Shown: positions 14,723 to 25,042, numbered from the stretch's first letter. The stretch is 64,000 bases of DNA from Acidilobaceae archaeon (GCA_027014125.1 JALWEI010000020.1:58938-122937); one strand, 5' to 3'. A program made the numbers and translations. Notes: generated from the letters alone by a model not told the origin.

Positions 14723-17700
14723 TTACCCTACATTAACGTTTATTGGGACTACTATGAATGCTGGGATCTCGAATACTGCCATCTCTATGCCGTTTAGGGT
14801 TAGTCCTACGGTGTAGGTTATGCCTACTGGTGATACTAGCATTAGGTTTATTGTTGAGGTTGTGTTTGCCCTGATTTTTATGGGTACCGTTATCTCGTTT
14901 CCGAAGTTAGTCCTGTCTACTAGGGGCTTGGCGCAGGCGTCTCCGCTGGTTACGGTTGTGTAGGGGAATGCTCCTGATAGTAGGAAGGTTCCGCTTATTG
15001 TGACTTCTACTATTGTCTCTTCTCCTGGCTGTAGTTGTATTGTCGGTACGTTTGCCCTGATTGGTATCACCGTGATCTTGTATGGCTCTGGGTATATGTT
15101 TGATGCGTCTATTAGTGTGTTGTGTAGTACGATCCAGTATGGTGATTGTGAGAATATTGGTGCTACTATGACTGCTCTCTGTGGGAATGGCCTGTCGTAG
15201 TGGGTGAACCAGCCTCCGGTTAGTGGTAGGGATAGCTTTCCTGCCACTACTGCCCCGTAGAAGCTGGATTCTGGGCCGTAGCCGAAGAGGCTTGTTGTTA
15301 GTATTGGTACTCCTTCTCCGGCTAGCATTACGTCTATGTTAGTGTTTGGTGCCTCCCATTCTACTGTGATTACGTACCCTACTATTGTTGGGTCTGTTGT
15401 TGTTATTGGTATTGTCCTCCAGTCGCCGCTCTCGTATCTCCAGGTCCAGTCGAATTGGCCCTCGACTGCGTAGTTCTTGTAGGGGGTGTCCTCTGTGCCG
15501 GCTAGGGTTAGCGCCTTGGTGTCTCCTGTTATTGTTGCTGCTACTGGTATTGATACGGGTATTTGTAGTGTGTCTCCATTGTATGTTACCTTTATGTAGC
15601 CCTGGTATAGTCCTGGCTTGGCGCTGCTGGGCACGTTTATCTTTGCTACTAGTGTTGTTGGGCTGTCCGCTATGTCTATTGTTGATGGTACGCTGATCCA
15701 GCTCCATGGCTGCTCTACAGTCTTTCTTAGCTCTAGGTTTATGTTTAGTGAGAGTGGTATGCCTAGTAGTGGGTACTGGTTCATTAGTATCCTTATGTCT
15801 AGTAGTGGTGCTTTGTCCAGCGTTGTCACGTCGGTTCCTAGGTACTCTGAGACGACGTTCTCTACTAGGCTGAACTTCTCGGCTGGTTTGCCTAGTGTTA
15901 TGTGGAATACGTTTGCCATCCTTATGTCATAGTTCATCCTGGCCGTCTCTAGTAGTGATATCTGTCCGTCCCCGTTCGCGTCGATCCAGTACTGGAGCTC
16001 TACTCCTGTGAAGAGGAATGGGACGTAGTAGCCTTGCCTGCCTAGCGGGTCCATCTTAGAGTATGGGTATGATGCGACTATCTCTACTAGGTCTGCGCCT
16101 TGGAAGGCGTTCATGTCGATTGGTATCAGTATCCTGGCCCTGGTGTAGTTTAGTAGTATAGTTATTCCCTCGTCGCTGGTTGCCTGGAGTAGGTCTGTTA
16201 GTGGGAATATGCCCTCTGTCGTGTATACTATCGCCTCGTCTAGTTTCAGGTACTTTGTCAGGGGCTCGCTGTACTGCTTGTAGGTTACCGCCTCTACGCT
16301 GGCGTAGGTTGTGCCTCCTAGGGTGTTAATTGTTATGGGTACCTCCTTGCCCTCCCCAGGCTTCATGACTCCAGTGTATACTTGCGTGTCGCTGACTGGG
16401 CTTAGCGTGTTGCCCTCTGGTAGGTACTGCATGTTTATCCCTGCGTACTGGTATGCGTTCTCGAATGTTGCTGTGGTTGACGCTATGGGTATGCCTCCCT
16501 CTAGCACGGCTTTTACTGCCTTGTAGGCGTTCACGTGTCCTGAGCCTTGTACGTATGGGTCGTAGCCTAGGTCTGTAGCGGTGCTCTTTAGCACCGTCTT
16601 AACTAGGCCTGGGCTTGGCTTCTCCCCGGTTGCCTTCATGAATGCCTCTACTATCAGTGCTACTGTGCCGCTGGTCATGGGGGTTGCCTCGCTGGTTCCG
16701 CCGAACAGGTCGTAGGCCTGGGCTCCGTCTCCTAGCCCTGTGAGGACTGGTGCTCTTGCCCATGCAAAGGATCCAATGTTGACCACATCTGGCTTGGCTA
16801 GGCCCAGGTTTGTGGGTCCCCTGTCGCTCCAGCTTACTACCTCTCCCCATGCGCCTGGCAGGTATCCGTAGTACTGCCTGTAGTCGAATAGGGTTGAGGC
16901 TCCTACTGAGATTGCTAGTGTCGATGATCCCGGTATTGTTGCGGTCCCATAGCCTGGTCCTCCGTTGCCCATGGCATGTACTACTATTGTCCCGGTGTTT
17001 GCTACTATGTAGTCTTCTAGCATGCTTAGCGGGTCCATTGTGCTCATGAAGCCTATTAGGCCTACTGCGCTTAGGCCCCAGCTGTTGCTTATTATATCAA
17101 CCTTGTGGTTGCCAGTGTATGTCCAGTTCCATGGGTAGCCTGCCTGGTCTAGGCCTGCGAAGAATAGCTGGGACACGTATGGGTTTATCAAGCCGGTGTT
17201 TGCTCCTAGCTTTGCCTTTGGCGCTATACCGGTTAGCCTGTACTGCCCGTAGCCTAGGTCGATTACAGTCTTGCCTCTACCAGCTATTACCGAGGCTACG
17301 CTGGTACCGTGGCCTATGAAGTCGTATACGAATGACACGTAGTTGCCTCCTTGTACGTCCATTCCTGGTAGTATGAGTCCCGCCATGTCTAGTGCCGCGT
17401 TCCATCCGGGCGAGTTGATTGGCAGGCCTGTGAATACTCCGATCCAGTCGTATAGGTATCCTGCCAGTGCTCCGCCGCTGAAGTCGTTCTCACCGTCTCC
17501 ATTGAAGTCCCTCGCTATAACCTCGTCTCCGTAGGTTACTGGTTTCTCGTCGGCGAAGCTTAGGTCGAACCATGCCGGGTCTGGGCTTGTCTGCACCATT
17601 CCGGTCTGGTTTAGTGCTAGGAGGAATAGGTAGTATACCGTGGAGGTGTCCGCGTACACGGTGTCGTAGAGCCCGTCGTTGTTTGAGTCTGTTACTATGA

Positions 17701-18664
17701 CTGGCAGCGTGTACTGGAGTATCCCAAGGCCGCCGTATGAGAGTAGCTGTGTTTGGACTGAGAGGCCGAACTTTATGGTTGCGCCGCTGCTGATCCCTGA
17801 GACGTTGAATGTTGATATGTCGAATGTTAATATTGAGATGTTGCCGTTTGGAGCCAGGTAGATTAGCCATCCCTGGTCTGTGTATCCTGCCTCTAGGAAG
17901 AACCCGTCTATGAATAGTACAGGTGTCGGTATTGTTATGATGTCCCCGCTCCTGTTAGCCTCCGCTGTTGTAAGTGTTATCCCTATCTCGTCTGAGTCTA
18001 TTAGGAGTGGTATCCCGTTCTCCCTTGCTATTGCCTCCGAGCCGAGGTCTGCGATCCCGAAGTCGACTCCACTGTCGACTACGCCTACAACTACTCCTTC
18101 TCCGGTTATGTTAAACTCGTTCCAGACCTTTGTTACCCCTAGCACGTCTACTGCCTTGTATATTGCTGGCTGGGGCTTGGGATCTAGCCTGGATTGCATG
18201 CTAGCCATGCTGAGGCTTGCTATTATGTTGTCTACCGGTGGTTGGTATAGGCTTATGGATACGACTCCTGGGGTTGATGCTATCCTCATTACTGTGTCCT
18301 TTGAGACCCATGCTGTGTATATGCTTATCTTGCCTAGGTTGAAGCCGAATATGACATCTGCTCCAGCGTCTTGGAGTGTCTCTGGGTCTAGGCTTGGTAG
18401 CGCTGTTACGACTACCTTGACCTGGCCGTGTCTGAGGTCGAAGGTCTCGGCTTTCCTATACTTGTCTAGGTAGTACTTGAAGTCTACGCCTGATATCTGC
18501 GTGAGCACGTTTTCGTGGCTAGTATATGTGTCGTCTAGCATTAGCCTGGGGTCTATAAATGCTTGGGGCCTCACGGTTTCTGGTGATGCTAGTGATGCGA
18601 GGGGCTGTAGCGAGGGTATTATCATAACCGCTACTACTAGTATAGCTATTATCTTATCTTTCAT
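14723..18664 (-). CDS. Giant secreted subtilisin-like serine protease (S8), STABLE/pyrolysin-like
   Basis: 1,313 residues with a signal peptide (about 1-27). A propeptide-like region precedes the split S8 domain: Asp197 in VVDSGVD, His452 in GHGTSVASVIAG, oxyanion Asn567 in MGNGGPG and Ser658 in GGTSEATP. An insertion of about 250 residues lies between Asp and His, as in pyrolysin and the Staphylothermus STABLE protease. Acidic DxNxDG-type loops (SNNDG, FNGDG, ANGDG) suggest bound calcium. The long C-terminal part is β-rich and has no membrane anchor, so the enzyme probably stays attached through other surface proteins. It lies directly downstream of the S-layer stalk gene on the same strand, which supports a STABLE-like partnership. 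Confidence 0.9.
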   Translation of the reverse strand: MKDKIIAILVVAVMIIPSLQPLASLASPETVRPQAFIDPRLMLDDTYTSHENVLTQISGVDFKYYLDKYRKAETFDLRHGQVKVVVTALPSLDPETLQDAGADVIFGFNLGKISIYTAWVSKDTVMRIASTPGVVSISLYQPPVDNIIASLSMASMQSRLDPKPQPAIYKAVDVLGVTKVWNEFNITGEGVVVGVVDSGVDFGIADLGSEAIARENGIPLLIDSDEIGITLTTAEANRSGDIITIPTPVLFIDGFFLEAGYTDQGWLIYLAPNGNISILTFDISTFNVSGISSGATIKFGLSVQTQLLSYGGLGILQYTLPVIVTDSNNDGLYDTVYADTSTVYYLFLLALNQTGMVQTSPDPAWFDLSFADEKPVTYGDEVIARDFNGDGENDFSGGALAGYLYDWIGVFTGLPINSPGWNAALDMAGLILPGMDVQGGNYVSFVYDFIGHGTSVASVIAGRGKTVIDLGYGQYRLTGIAPKAKLGANTGLINPYVSQLFFAGLDQAGYPWNWTYTGNHKVDIISNSWGLSAVGLIGFMSTMDPLSMLEDYIVANTGTIVVHAMGNGGPGYGTATIPGSSTLAISVGASTLFDYRQYYGYLPGAWGEVVSWSDRGPTNLGLAKPDVVNIGSFAWARAPVLTGLGDGAQAYDLFGGTSEATPMTSGTVALIVEAFMKATGEKPSPGLVKTVLKSTATDLGYDPYVQGSGHVNAYKAVKAVLEGGIPIASTTATFENAYQYAGINMQYLPEGNTLSPVSDTQVYTGVMKPGEGKEVPITINTLGGTTYASVEAVTYKQYSEPLTKYLKLDEAIVYTTEGIFPLTDLLQATSDEGITILLNYTRARILIPIDMNAFQGADLVEIVASYPYSKMDPLGRQGYYVPFLFTGVELQYWIDANGDGQISLLETARMNYDIRMANVFHITLGKPAEKFSLVENVVSEYLGTDVTTLDKAPLLDIRILMNQYPLLGIPLSLNINLELRKTVEQPWSWISVPSTIDIADSPTTLVAKINVPSSAKPGLYQGYIKVTYNGDTLQIPVSIPVAATITGDTKALTLAGTEDTPYKNYAVEGQFDWTWRYESGDWRTIPITTTDPTIVGYVITVEWEAPNTNIDVMLAGEGVPILTTSLFGYGPESSFYGAVVAGKLSLPLTGGWFTHYDRPFPQRAVIVAPIFSQSPYWIVLHNTLIDASNIYPEPYKITVIPIRANVPTIQLQPGEETIVEVTISGTFLLSGAFPYTTVTSGDACAKPLVDRTNFGNEITVPIKIRANTTSTINLMLVSPVGITYTVGLTLNGIEMAVFEIPAFIVVPINVNVG

Positions 18665-18683
18665 GACTTGAGAACCCCCTTGT

Positions 18684-18701
18684 CTCCCACTTGTGGGGGA
18701 G
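18684..18701 (-). promoter_or_regulatory. Inverted repeat in the protease 5' leader
   Basis: A CTCCC...GGGAG dyad around CCACAAGTGG lies between the TATA box and the start codon of the subtilase and could form a small hairpin in the leader. Function is unproven. Confidence 0.35.
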
Positions 18702-18717
18702 TAAGTGGATTTCTCGG

Positions 18718-18727
18718 GTATTTATAC
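18718..18727 (-). promoter_or_regulatory. TATA box of the subtilase gene
   Basis: TATAAATA on the minus strand about 55 bases before the ATG at 18664 is a near-consensus archaeal TATA box. It shows that the protease has its own promoter separate from the stalk-protein gene upstream. Confidence 0.6.
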
Positions 18728-18839
18728 ATTATTCAGGATTCCTCATATTGTCCATTATCTTGGCCATGTATCATGATCCTATCTAGGAGAGTATAGAGTG
18801 TTTTGGGTATAGAATGAAGGTGTAAGTGATAGAAGGGGG

Positions 18840-18877
18840 GAGAGGGAAAAAGTGGTTGGGTCTTAATCTTCCCTCTC
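18840..18877 (-). terminator. Hairpin downstream of the S-layer gene
   Basis: GAGAGGGAA (18840-18848) and TTCCCTCTC (18869-18877) form a perfect 9-bp inverted repeat with a 20-base loop, 22 bases past the S-layer stop. On the minus strand it runs into a pyrimidine-rich stretch. A transcript-ending or mRNA-stabilising hairpin is likely for such a highly expressed gene. The remaining gap up to the protease promoter shows nothing else. Confidence 0.5.
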
Positions 18878-18898
18878 GGGGTTTATCTGGCCCTGTGC

Positions 18899-21800
18899 TT
18901 AGGGCTTCTTGACGAATAGCATGTAGGCTAGTAGGACTACTGCTACTAGTACTAGTACTAGGTTGACTAGGCTCCAGGTCTTTAGGCCTCCGGTGCTCTC
19001 GTCTAGCTTTGTTGATAGTGTTGACTTTACGTCGTCAGCTGACTGGGCTACTGACTGCTGTATCTTGTTTGGTAGCTCGTCTACTGTGGTCTTTACTGCT
19101 GATAGGGTGGTCTTCACGTCGGCTAGGTCGCTCTTGATTGCTGTGGTGTCGTCCTTTACCTGGCCTACTGTTGCCTGTACTGTCTGTACCTTTGTGTCTA
19201 CCTCTGCTACGGCGCCCTGCACGTTTGCTATGTCTGCCTTCACCTCGTCCTTAGCGTTGGCTACCTGAGTTGCCACGTTGTCTAGGCCTGCCTTGACGTC
19301 TGCTGATAGCTTGTCTAGGGCGTCTGTTGTTGCTGCTACGCCGTTCTGTATTAGCGCTGCTAGCTTGTCTGTTGACGCTGTTATGGCATCGTTTATGACT
19401 AGTAGGGTCTGGCCGTTCTGCTGTACTATGTCTGTTATCATTGCCTGGCCCTCGCTTAGGTTCATGAACATTGTGCCTAGCTTGGTGTCTAGCATTGCTA
19501 TGCCGTCGTTTACGTCTGCCACCTTGGCGTCTAGCTGGTCTAGGCTGACCTTGAGTGTGGCTACTACCTCATCGCCCTTCTTGACTACTACGTCTGCTAG
19601 GGTTGTGTTTACGCTGCTTATTGCTAGTAGTACCTGGTCTCCTACTGAGGCTAGTAGGGTCTGTAGGTCGGTTACCTGTATCTTTAGGTTGCCTAGCTCT
19701 GTTAGTATCTCTGCTATGCCCTGCTCTATGCCGGTTAGGTTGACCTGGCCGCCTCCTATTAGGCTTAGTATGGCGTCTAGCTTTGCGTGTATTGTGGCGT
19801 TAGCGGTCTCTATTGCTGCCATGACTCCGTCTATCTTTATGGTTGCATTGTTTAGTAGGTCCTTTATGGTCATTAGGTCTGCCTGTACCTCGCCTATGCT
19901 TGTCTGTAGGGTTGCTACTCCGTCCTTCACGTCTACTAGTGTCATGTTTAGTGCCTCTAGCTTTGCTAGTACAGTGCCTAGGTCGGTCTGTATCGCTACT
20001 ACCTTCTCCTCTAGGTTGCTTATTGCGTTGAGTATGTCTGTGCCCACGCTGCCTAGGCTGACTAGTAGGCCGCCGCTAGCTATCCTGGCTATGCCTGCTA
20101 TTGTCACGTCTGGGGTCTGGTAGACTGTGCCGTCTAGGTCTACATAGACTATCCTTACTGATACGGTGAATAGCCTGTCCTTGACGTCGGTGAAGTCGTT
20201 GGGTACTGTGAATACTACCTTCATCATGTCGTCTCCTGAGTCGTAGACTAGGCTTGCTGGTATCACCCTGACTACCTCGCCGTCAACGCTGGTTAGGGTT
20301 ACGAAGCCCTTGCCCTTGACCATTAGTAGCTCGGTCTGGGTTGGTAGTGGTAGACCGAAGTCTGCGGCGTAGTTGCTGAAGCCTGCTATGTCTATTGATA
20401 CCTGCTGGCCAGTGAGTAGTAGGTAGTCGCTTAGGCTGGTTGCCCATCCGGGGCCGCTCCTGGTTGTCACCTTTACTGGGCCTGCTAGTACTACGTCAGT
20501 TGGGTTGTCTAGTGGTATTAGCTGGACGTAGTAGTAGTTGCCTGGTAGCCCTGCTGGGGTTGTTATTGTTACGTCTATGGTTCCGAAGAGGCTGCTCTGG
20601 ACGTAGCCTACTATCTCTCCTGGTGTGTCTGGGCTGGTGCTCCAGGCTATGAAGTAGTACCTGCTTGAGTCTAGGCCGGTGGCGAAGACGCTTAGGCCCT
20701 CGCCCACGTACTTCCAGTCATAGTATGGGCTGTATAGGAATGGTATTACCTTTATGCTTAGTGGCTTTACTACTGTGAAGTTTGACTCCTGCCTCTGGAC
20801 TGATAGTGCGTAGGTGCCTGCTGGCAGCTCTAGTGTGCCGAATAGGTCTGCTATGTCTACTAGGAATGCTCCGTTAGCGTCTGCCGTGTATGGCACGCTG
20901 TTCTGGGCGAATGATATCCTTATGCTCTCGCCAGCGTTGAAGTTCCAGCCTGCTATTAGCTTGCCAAACCATGGGCCTGATAGCACCACGTTGTTGCTTG
21001 ATAGCACTATCTTGGTGCCTACGTAGCTGCCTGCTGTTGGGTTGGATATTATTAGTACGCCGAATGCCCTCTCAGTCCCTGCTACTATCTCCTTTAGTGA
21101 GAGTATGTGTGGACCGTAGGTTGATACTGGTACCCTTACCTTTACCTCCCTTATGTCGTCTAGGCTGGTTGCGGTGACTGTGTATATCCTTGTGTTGGTG
21201 ACTGGGTTCCTCATCTCAGCTAGCCTGTTGTCTATGTATAGCTTGTGTGGCAGGTCTGGTATTAGGTTGGTTAGGGTTACCCTTACGTAGTTGAATGATA
21301 GGCCTGATATCCATGGTACTGGTAGTGTGTCGCCTCCTACGAATGCTAGGGTTGACTCGCTGGTTGGGTGGTACCTTAGCGCTACAACTCCACCGGTGCC
21401 GTACTCTGTTAGGATGGATGATGAGCTTATCTCTATCCTTATCTCCCTCCTTATGACGTCCTCAGGTGTGCCGGGTATGCGTGTGGCGGTCGCGAACTCG
21501 TATGTTAGTACACCGTTGGCGTTGGCCCTTGCATAGTCTAGGAAGTAGACTAGTGTACCGTCTGTCTCCTTTATCTCGACTACCTCGTAGGGTGCTAGAC
21601 CGGTTATCTTTATCTTGACTGGGACGCCCTTGTCTACGAATAGGGTGCTTGTGGACCTGGAGTACCATACTAGCTGCCCTGGCTCTGGGTCAAGTGCTAT
21701 GGCGTCTGCTGGCATTGTGGGTATTACCTTTATCTGCCATACGTCAGTGTAGCCTGCCGCTGGCTTGTAGGCTACAAGCCCGGTGGTCTCGTCGACCACC

Positions 21801-23179
21801 TTGACTAGGTAGGTACCGTAGGGTATCTCTGGGACTGTTAGGGTTACTGTTGCACCGCCGTTGGCGTCTGTTGTGACCCTAACCGGCTGCTCCCATGCTC
21901 CTATGTAGACCTTTAGTGACTTGCCTGCTGGGAAGTTGTATATGACTAGGCTTAGCGTGTCTCCAGTGTAGACCTCTACTGGGCTCCTGAAGTCCCTGCC
22001 CTTTATGAATATGCCCTCATCTCCTGGGAACTTTGGTGTTGATGCTACTACTGTCTGTGGGAATGTGAATAGCGGGGTTAGGTCTGGGCTTGCTGGTAGG
22101 GTGCCTGATACTGGTAGGATTAGGTCTAGTAGGCCCCTGTCGGCGTCTAGTATCTCGGCCTCTAGCCTGACTGTTATGGTTAGCTTACCGTTTGCGGGTA
22201 TCTCTGGGTTCCTCTGTATGTCTAGTGGGTACTCTGCCGCTGTGAGGACGTTGGCTAGCCTAGCTCCTGTTAGAGCTGAATCGTCTAGGTGGTAGCCTGC
22301 TGGGTAGCCGTGTAGGGTTATTGATATGCTCTCGCCCTCCTTGCCCGCTATTATTATCTTGCTTAGGTCAACGCTTGGCACTACATAGACGAAGTTTACT
22401 GCCACGAAGCTGTAGGGGGCGCCCTCTATGTCTGCCTGTGCAACTGCTATTATTGCGTGTACACCCATTGAGGACTCTGGTATCTTCACTGTAGCAGCGC
22501 CACTGCCGCCGGTCAGGCTTACTGTGCCTAGGCTGGTCTGTAGGTTGTCCCAGTATAGCTTGGCTGTTGATGCGGTGTCTGGGAAGCCTACTACTACTAC
22601 TGGTACATCGCTACCGACAGCTACCTTGGCTATGGCTGCGAAGTCTGTTATCTGCTGGCCGAATACGTCTACTACCTCGCTGGGCGCGTATGAGGCGCTG
22701 CCTATGTATAGTGTTGGTATTGAGCCTAGGGGTACTACCTCGAATGTGTCTGCTAGGTATGCCTCGAAGGTTGATACGTCTGTTATCCTTACCTCATAAG
22801 TGCCCTCTGCTAGTCCCGAGGTGTCGAAGGAGCTTAGGAATATTGGCTGGCTCACGATCTTCCCGGCGTTGTCGCTCTTCACCCTCGGGAAGAACGCGTC
22901 GCCGAGGGCTGCCTGGTATGAGTACCACTCCTGGCCTGCTAGTATGCCCTCTACCTCCACGTAGAGGCCAGCGTTCGGATCGAAGGCCCCGGTCTGGCTG
23001 TCTATGAATATTACTGCGTCCTGGCCGGGTACTATGGCCAGGTTGTCTGGCTTGACGTATATGTTCCTGTCTGGGTTTACTGCCTGGCTTACTGGTGCTA
23101 GGGGTACTAGTAGTGGTAGTATCATGAGTGCTACCATGAAGAGCGATATCGCCGTCTTTCCGAGCTTATCCATATTCAT
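18899..23179 (-). CDS. S-layer stalk protein, tetrabrachion-like
   Basis: 1,426 residues: signal peptide (about 1-33), some 1,000 residues of β-rich repeats resembling Ig-like surface domains, then a long coiled coil from about 1044 to 1395 and a C-terminal membrane anchor at about 1403-1423 ending VKKP. The coil is rich in Val, Leu, Ile, Asp and Thr and shows repeated segments of the type V-x-T-V-Q-A-T-V. This layout (globular arms, membrane-rooted stalk) matches tetrabrachion of Staphylothermus, or a fusion of crenarchaeal SlaA- and SlaB-like roles. N-glycosylation sequons occur. Start is ATG 23179 with GGGTG 8 bases before it. Confidence 0.82.
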   Translation of the reverse strand: MNMDKLGKTAISLFMVALMILPLLVPLAPVSQAVNPDRNIYVKPDNLAIVPGQDAVIFIDSQTGAFDPNAGLYVEVEGILAGQEWYSYQAALGDAFFPRVKSDNAGKIVSQPIFLSSFDTSGLAEGTYEVRITDVSTFEAYLADTFEVVPLGSIPTLYIGSASYAPSEVVDVFGQQITDFAAIAKVAVGSDVPVVVVGFPDTASTAKLYWDNLQTSLGTVSLTGGSGAATVKIPESSMGVHAIIAVAQADIEGAPYSFVAVNFVYVVPSVDLSKIIIAGKEGESISITLHGYPAGYHLDDSALTGARLANVLTAAEYPLDIQRNPEIPANGKLTITVRLEAEILDADRGLLDLILPVSGTLPASPDLTPLFTFPQTVVASTPKFPGDEGIFIKGRDFRSPVEVYTGDTLSLVIYNFPAGKSLKVYIGAWEQPVRVTTDANGGATVTLTVPEIPYGTYLVKVVDETTGLVAYKPAAGYTDVWQIKVIPTMPADAIALDPEPGQLVWYSRSTSTLFVDKGVPVKIKITGLAPYEVVEIKETDGTLVYFLDYARANANGVLTYEFATATRIPGTPEDVIRREIRIEISSSSILTEYGTGGVVALRYHPTSESTLAFVGGDTLPVPWISGLSFNYVRVTLTNLIPDLPHKLYIDNRLAEMRNPVTNTRIYTVTATSLDDIREVKVRVPVSTYGPHILSLKEIVAGTERAFGVLIISNPTAGSYVGTKIVLSSNNVVLSGPWFGKLIAGWNFNAGESIRISFAQNSVPYTADANGAFLVDIADLFGTLELPAGTYALSVQRQESNFTVVKPLSIKVIPFLYSPYYDWKYVGEGLSVFATGLDSSRYYFIAWSTSPDTPGEIVGYVQSSLFGTIDVTITTPAGLPGNYYYVQLIPLDNPTDVVLAGPVKVTTRSGPGWATSLSDYLLLTGQQVSIDIAGFSNYAADFGLPLPTQTELLMVKGKGFVTLTSVDGEVVRVIPASLVYDSGDDMMKVVFTVPNDFTDVKDRLFTVSVRIVYVDLDGTVYQTPDVTIAGIARIASGGLLVSLGSVGTDILNAISNLEEKVVAIQTDLGTVLAKLEALNMTLVDVKDGVATLQTSIGEVQADLMTIKDLLNNATIKIDGVMAAIETANATIHAKLDAILSLIGGGQVNLTGIEQGIAEILTELGNLKIQVTDLQTLLASVGDQVLLAISSVNTTLADVVVKKGDEVVATLKVSLDQLDAKVADVNDGIAMLDTKLGTMFMNLSEGQAMITDIVQQNGQTLLVINDAITASTDKLAALIQNGVAATTDALDKLSADVKAGLDNVATQVANAKDEVKADIANVQGAVAEVDTKVQTVQATVGQVKDDTTAIKSDLADVKTTLSAVKTTVDELPNKIQQSVAQSADDVKSTLSTKLDESTGGLKTWSLVNLVLVLVAVVLLAYMLFVKKP

Positions 23180-23308
23180 ACATGCTTCACCCTTGCCTGG
23201 GTGGTCGTTTTGAGTAGTCGAGGCTGGGTGGGGTACTTAAGGATTTAACCTTGGTGGAAGGGGGGCTGGCCCTGGTTTTCCCTGGGTAAAACCCGGGTCC
23301 GCCCTGGG

Positions 23309-25042
23309 TTAGGGCACGAGTATTACCATGGCTGACACCATTTTAATCCCGGCTTCTGTATACACCTCGTTTGCTATATAAAAACCTGGGCTAGGCGTGG
23401 CCTGGGCCTGGGTCTGTAGCTTGCTTGAGAGGTCTGCGCTGATTCCACTTGTGATGGGTTCTAGCTTTGCAGCTATTAGTAGTCTTCCTCCCGGGTTAAT
23501 AGTGGTATTCACGCTGTAGGATAAGCCTCCTGTGGTTGTGGGCTCTTGGCCTCCGTATGGCGCTATGATCGCCGAGGAACCGTTTTCATGCTCTACTAGG
23601 ATCATTGGCGGCGGCGTTACGATGTTGCCCCCTGTCCTATAGCTTACTGTTACCTGCATTGTTAGCGTGGACGCGTCATAGTATAGCACTGCATACGATA
23701 TTAGCCTCGAGTTCAGCATGAGCTCTGGCCCTTGTATCGCTATTATCCCTATCCTGCTGCTACTAGTAGACATGATCGGGCTTCCTCCTAGCCTTGTTTC
23801 CCTACCGTCTATCGCCACTTTCAGCGAGCCCGATTGGGATGCTGCCCATAACGCCTCGACTAGCGCATTCTCTAGGCTTGATCCTAGTCCCTGGGGTGTT
23901 GGCGTTAGGAGTCTTAGCTTGTATGGGCCCTGGACGTCCTTGTAGTGGATGCTTATTGCCTGGCTTCCCTGTATGACCTTCTTTATCGTTAATGTTATCG
24001 ACTCGTGGATCTCAGGGTTGTATACCTGACTCTCGTGTATGGACGCCACCGCTAGTATTAGTATATCCGATATCATTGTTTGGGCGGAGTATGCGCTTGC
24101 CTGCCCGTTTAGTGTTATTTCATTTACATCGGGGGAGTATGCTATTTCTGCATATGATTGTGATTGTTGAGTGTAGATTATTGGTGTTAGTATGACTTCA
24201 CCATTCCTTATATTCTCCATGAATGTAGAGTCTACTGATATTGTTGCATCAAGGTCTATGGCTGCCTGTACTATGCTCGGGCTCGTGTATCTGAACTCTA
24301 TCCCGGCTATGCATAGGGTCTTGGTCCTGTAGAGTGCGGGTGCAAGGTAGAGGTCTAGCCCTGGCACTAGCGGTATCGGCCCCAGGGCTCTGCCCCAGCT
24401 ATATCCCTCCCTTCCGGTTGATACGGAGGATGACACCGTTGTCTGCCCGGCTGTGTATGATATTGATGCCCTGCACACGCTATTCGTAACTACCAAGTCT
24501 AATGTTAGGTTTATGCCTATATTCACGTTGTTAATACCTGATATGCTACTTTGGTTATACCTGTATCCCTCGAATGTATAAGGGATAACGCTTGTCCCCG
24601 TAGCGGGGCTTCCTGGATTGTCACCCACGCTGCAATCGTAGTATGGCTTGTTATAGTAGAATATGTTGCCAAGCTTCGTTATAACCCCTACTCTAACTTT
24701 CTCGCATGTATACCCGTCTATGATAACCTGTCCCCCTTCATATATATCGTCCGTTGCATTAAGTATTATTGTGGAGCCGTTGTAGAATGATAAAAATATC
24801 ATGCTAACGTCTATTGGTGTTGTAGGTATAATCCTTAGCACTAGGCTATTATTTACTGTTAATAGTTCTAGTTTAGGCGGGTTTGACGCTTCAACAAGTC
24901 TCTCTGATGCCCTGAATACAGTATCTCTGATATCCCTCTTAAACTCGCCTCCTATTAGAACCGCAGAGGCTAGGAGTGAAGAGATTATTACTATGGCAAT
25001 CAGGGTTCCGACTAGCTCGCTAACGCCTCTTCTCCCGCGCAT
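23309..25042 (-). CDS. Secreted protein with class III (pilin-like) signal
   Basis: 577 residues. The N-terminus MRGRRGVSELVGTLIAIVI is typical of archaeal pilins and archaellins: a short basic leader ending in Gly, then a hydrophobic helix. Cleavage by PibD-type peptidase after Gly6 is likely. The rest is β-rich with several Asn-x-Ser/Thr sequons and far longer than a structural pilin (usually 100-200 residues), so it may be a pilus tip, adhesin or surface-anchored protein. It lies upstream of the S-layer gene on the same strand, in a four-gene surface block. Specific function is unknown. Confidence 0.68.
   Translation of the reverse strand: MRGRRGVSELVGTLIAIVIISSLLASAVLIGGEFKRDIRDTVFRASERLVEASNPPKLELLTVNNSLVLRIIPTTPIDVSMIFLSFYNGSTIILNATDDIYEGGQVIIDGYTCEKVRVGVITKLGNIFYYNKPYYDCSVGDNPGSPATGTSVIPYTFEGYRYNQSSISGINNVNIGINLTLDLVVTNSVCRASISYTAGQTTVSSSVSTGREGYSWGRALGPIPLVPGLDLYLAPALYRTKTLCIAGIEFRYTSPSIVQAAIDLDATISVDSTFMENIRNGEVILTPIIYTQQSQSYAEIAYSPDVNEITLNGQASAYSAQTMISDILILAVASIHESQVYNPEIHESITLTIKKVIQGSQAISIHYKDVQGPYKLRLLTPTPQGLGSSLENALVEALWAASQSGSLKVAIDGRETRLGGSPIMSTSSSRIGIIAIQGPELMLNSRLISYAVLYYDASTLTMQVTVSYRTGGNIVTPPPMILVEHENGSSAIIAPYGGQEPTTTGGLSYSVNTTINPGGRLLIAAKLEPITSGISADLSSKLQTQAQATPSPGFYIANEVYTEAGIKMVSAMVILVP

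Noticed and set aside
18925..18965. Microsatellite-like run of CTAGTA units
   Set aside because: It is the codon pattern of the Leu/Val-rich membrane anchor of the S-layer protein and keeps its frame.
19278..20123. 281-residue plus-strand open frame rich in Ser, Ala and Val
   Set aside because: It is antisense to the coiled-coil part of the S-layer gene, and its repeats are reflections of that coil.
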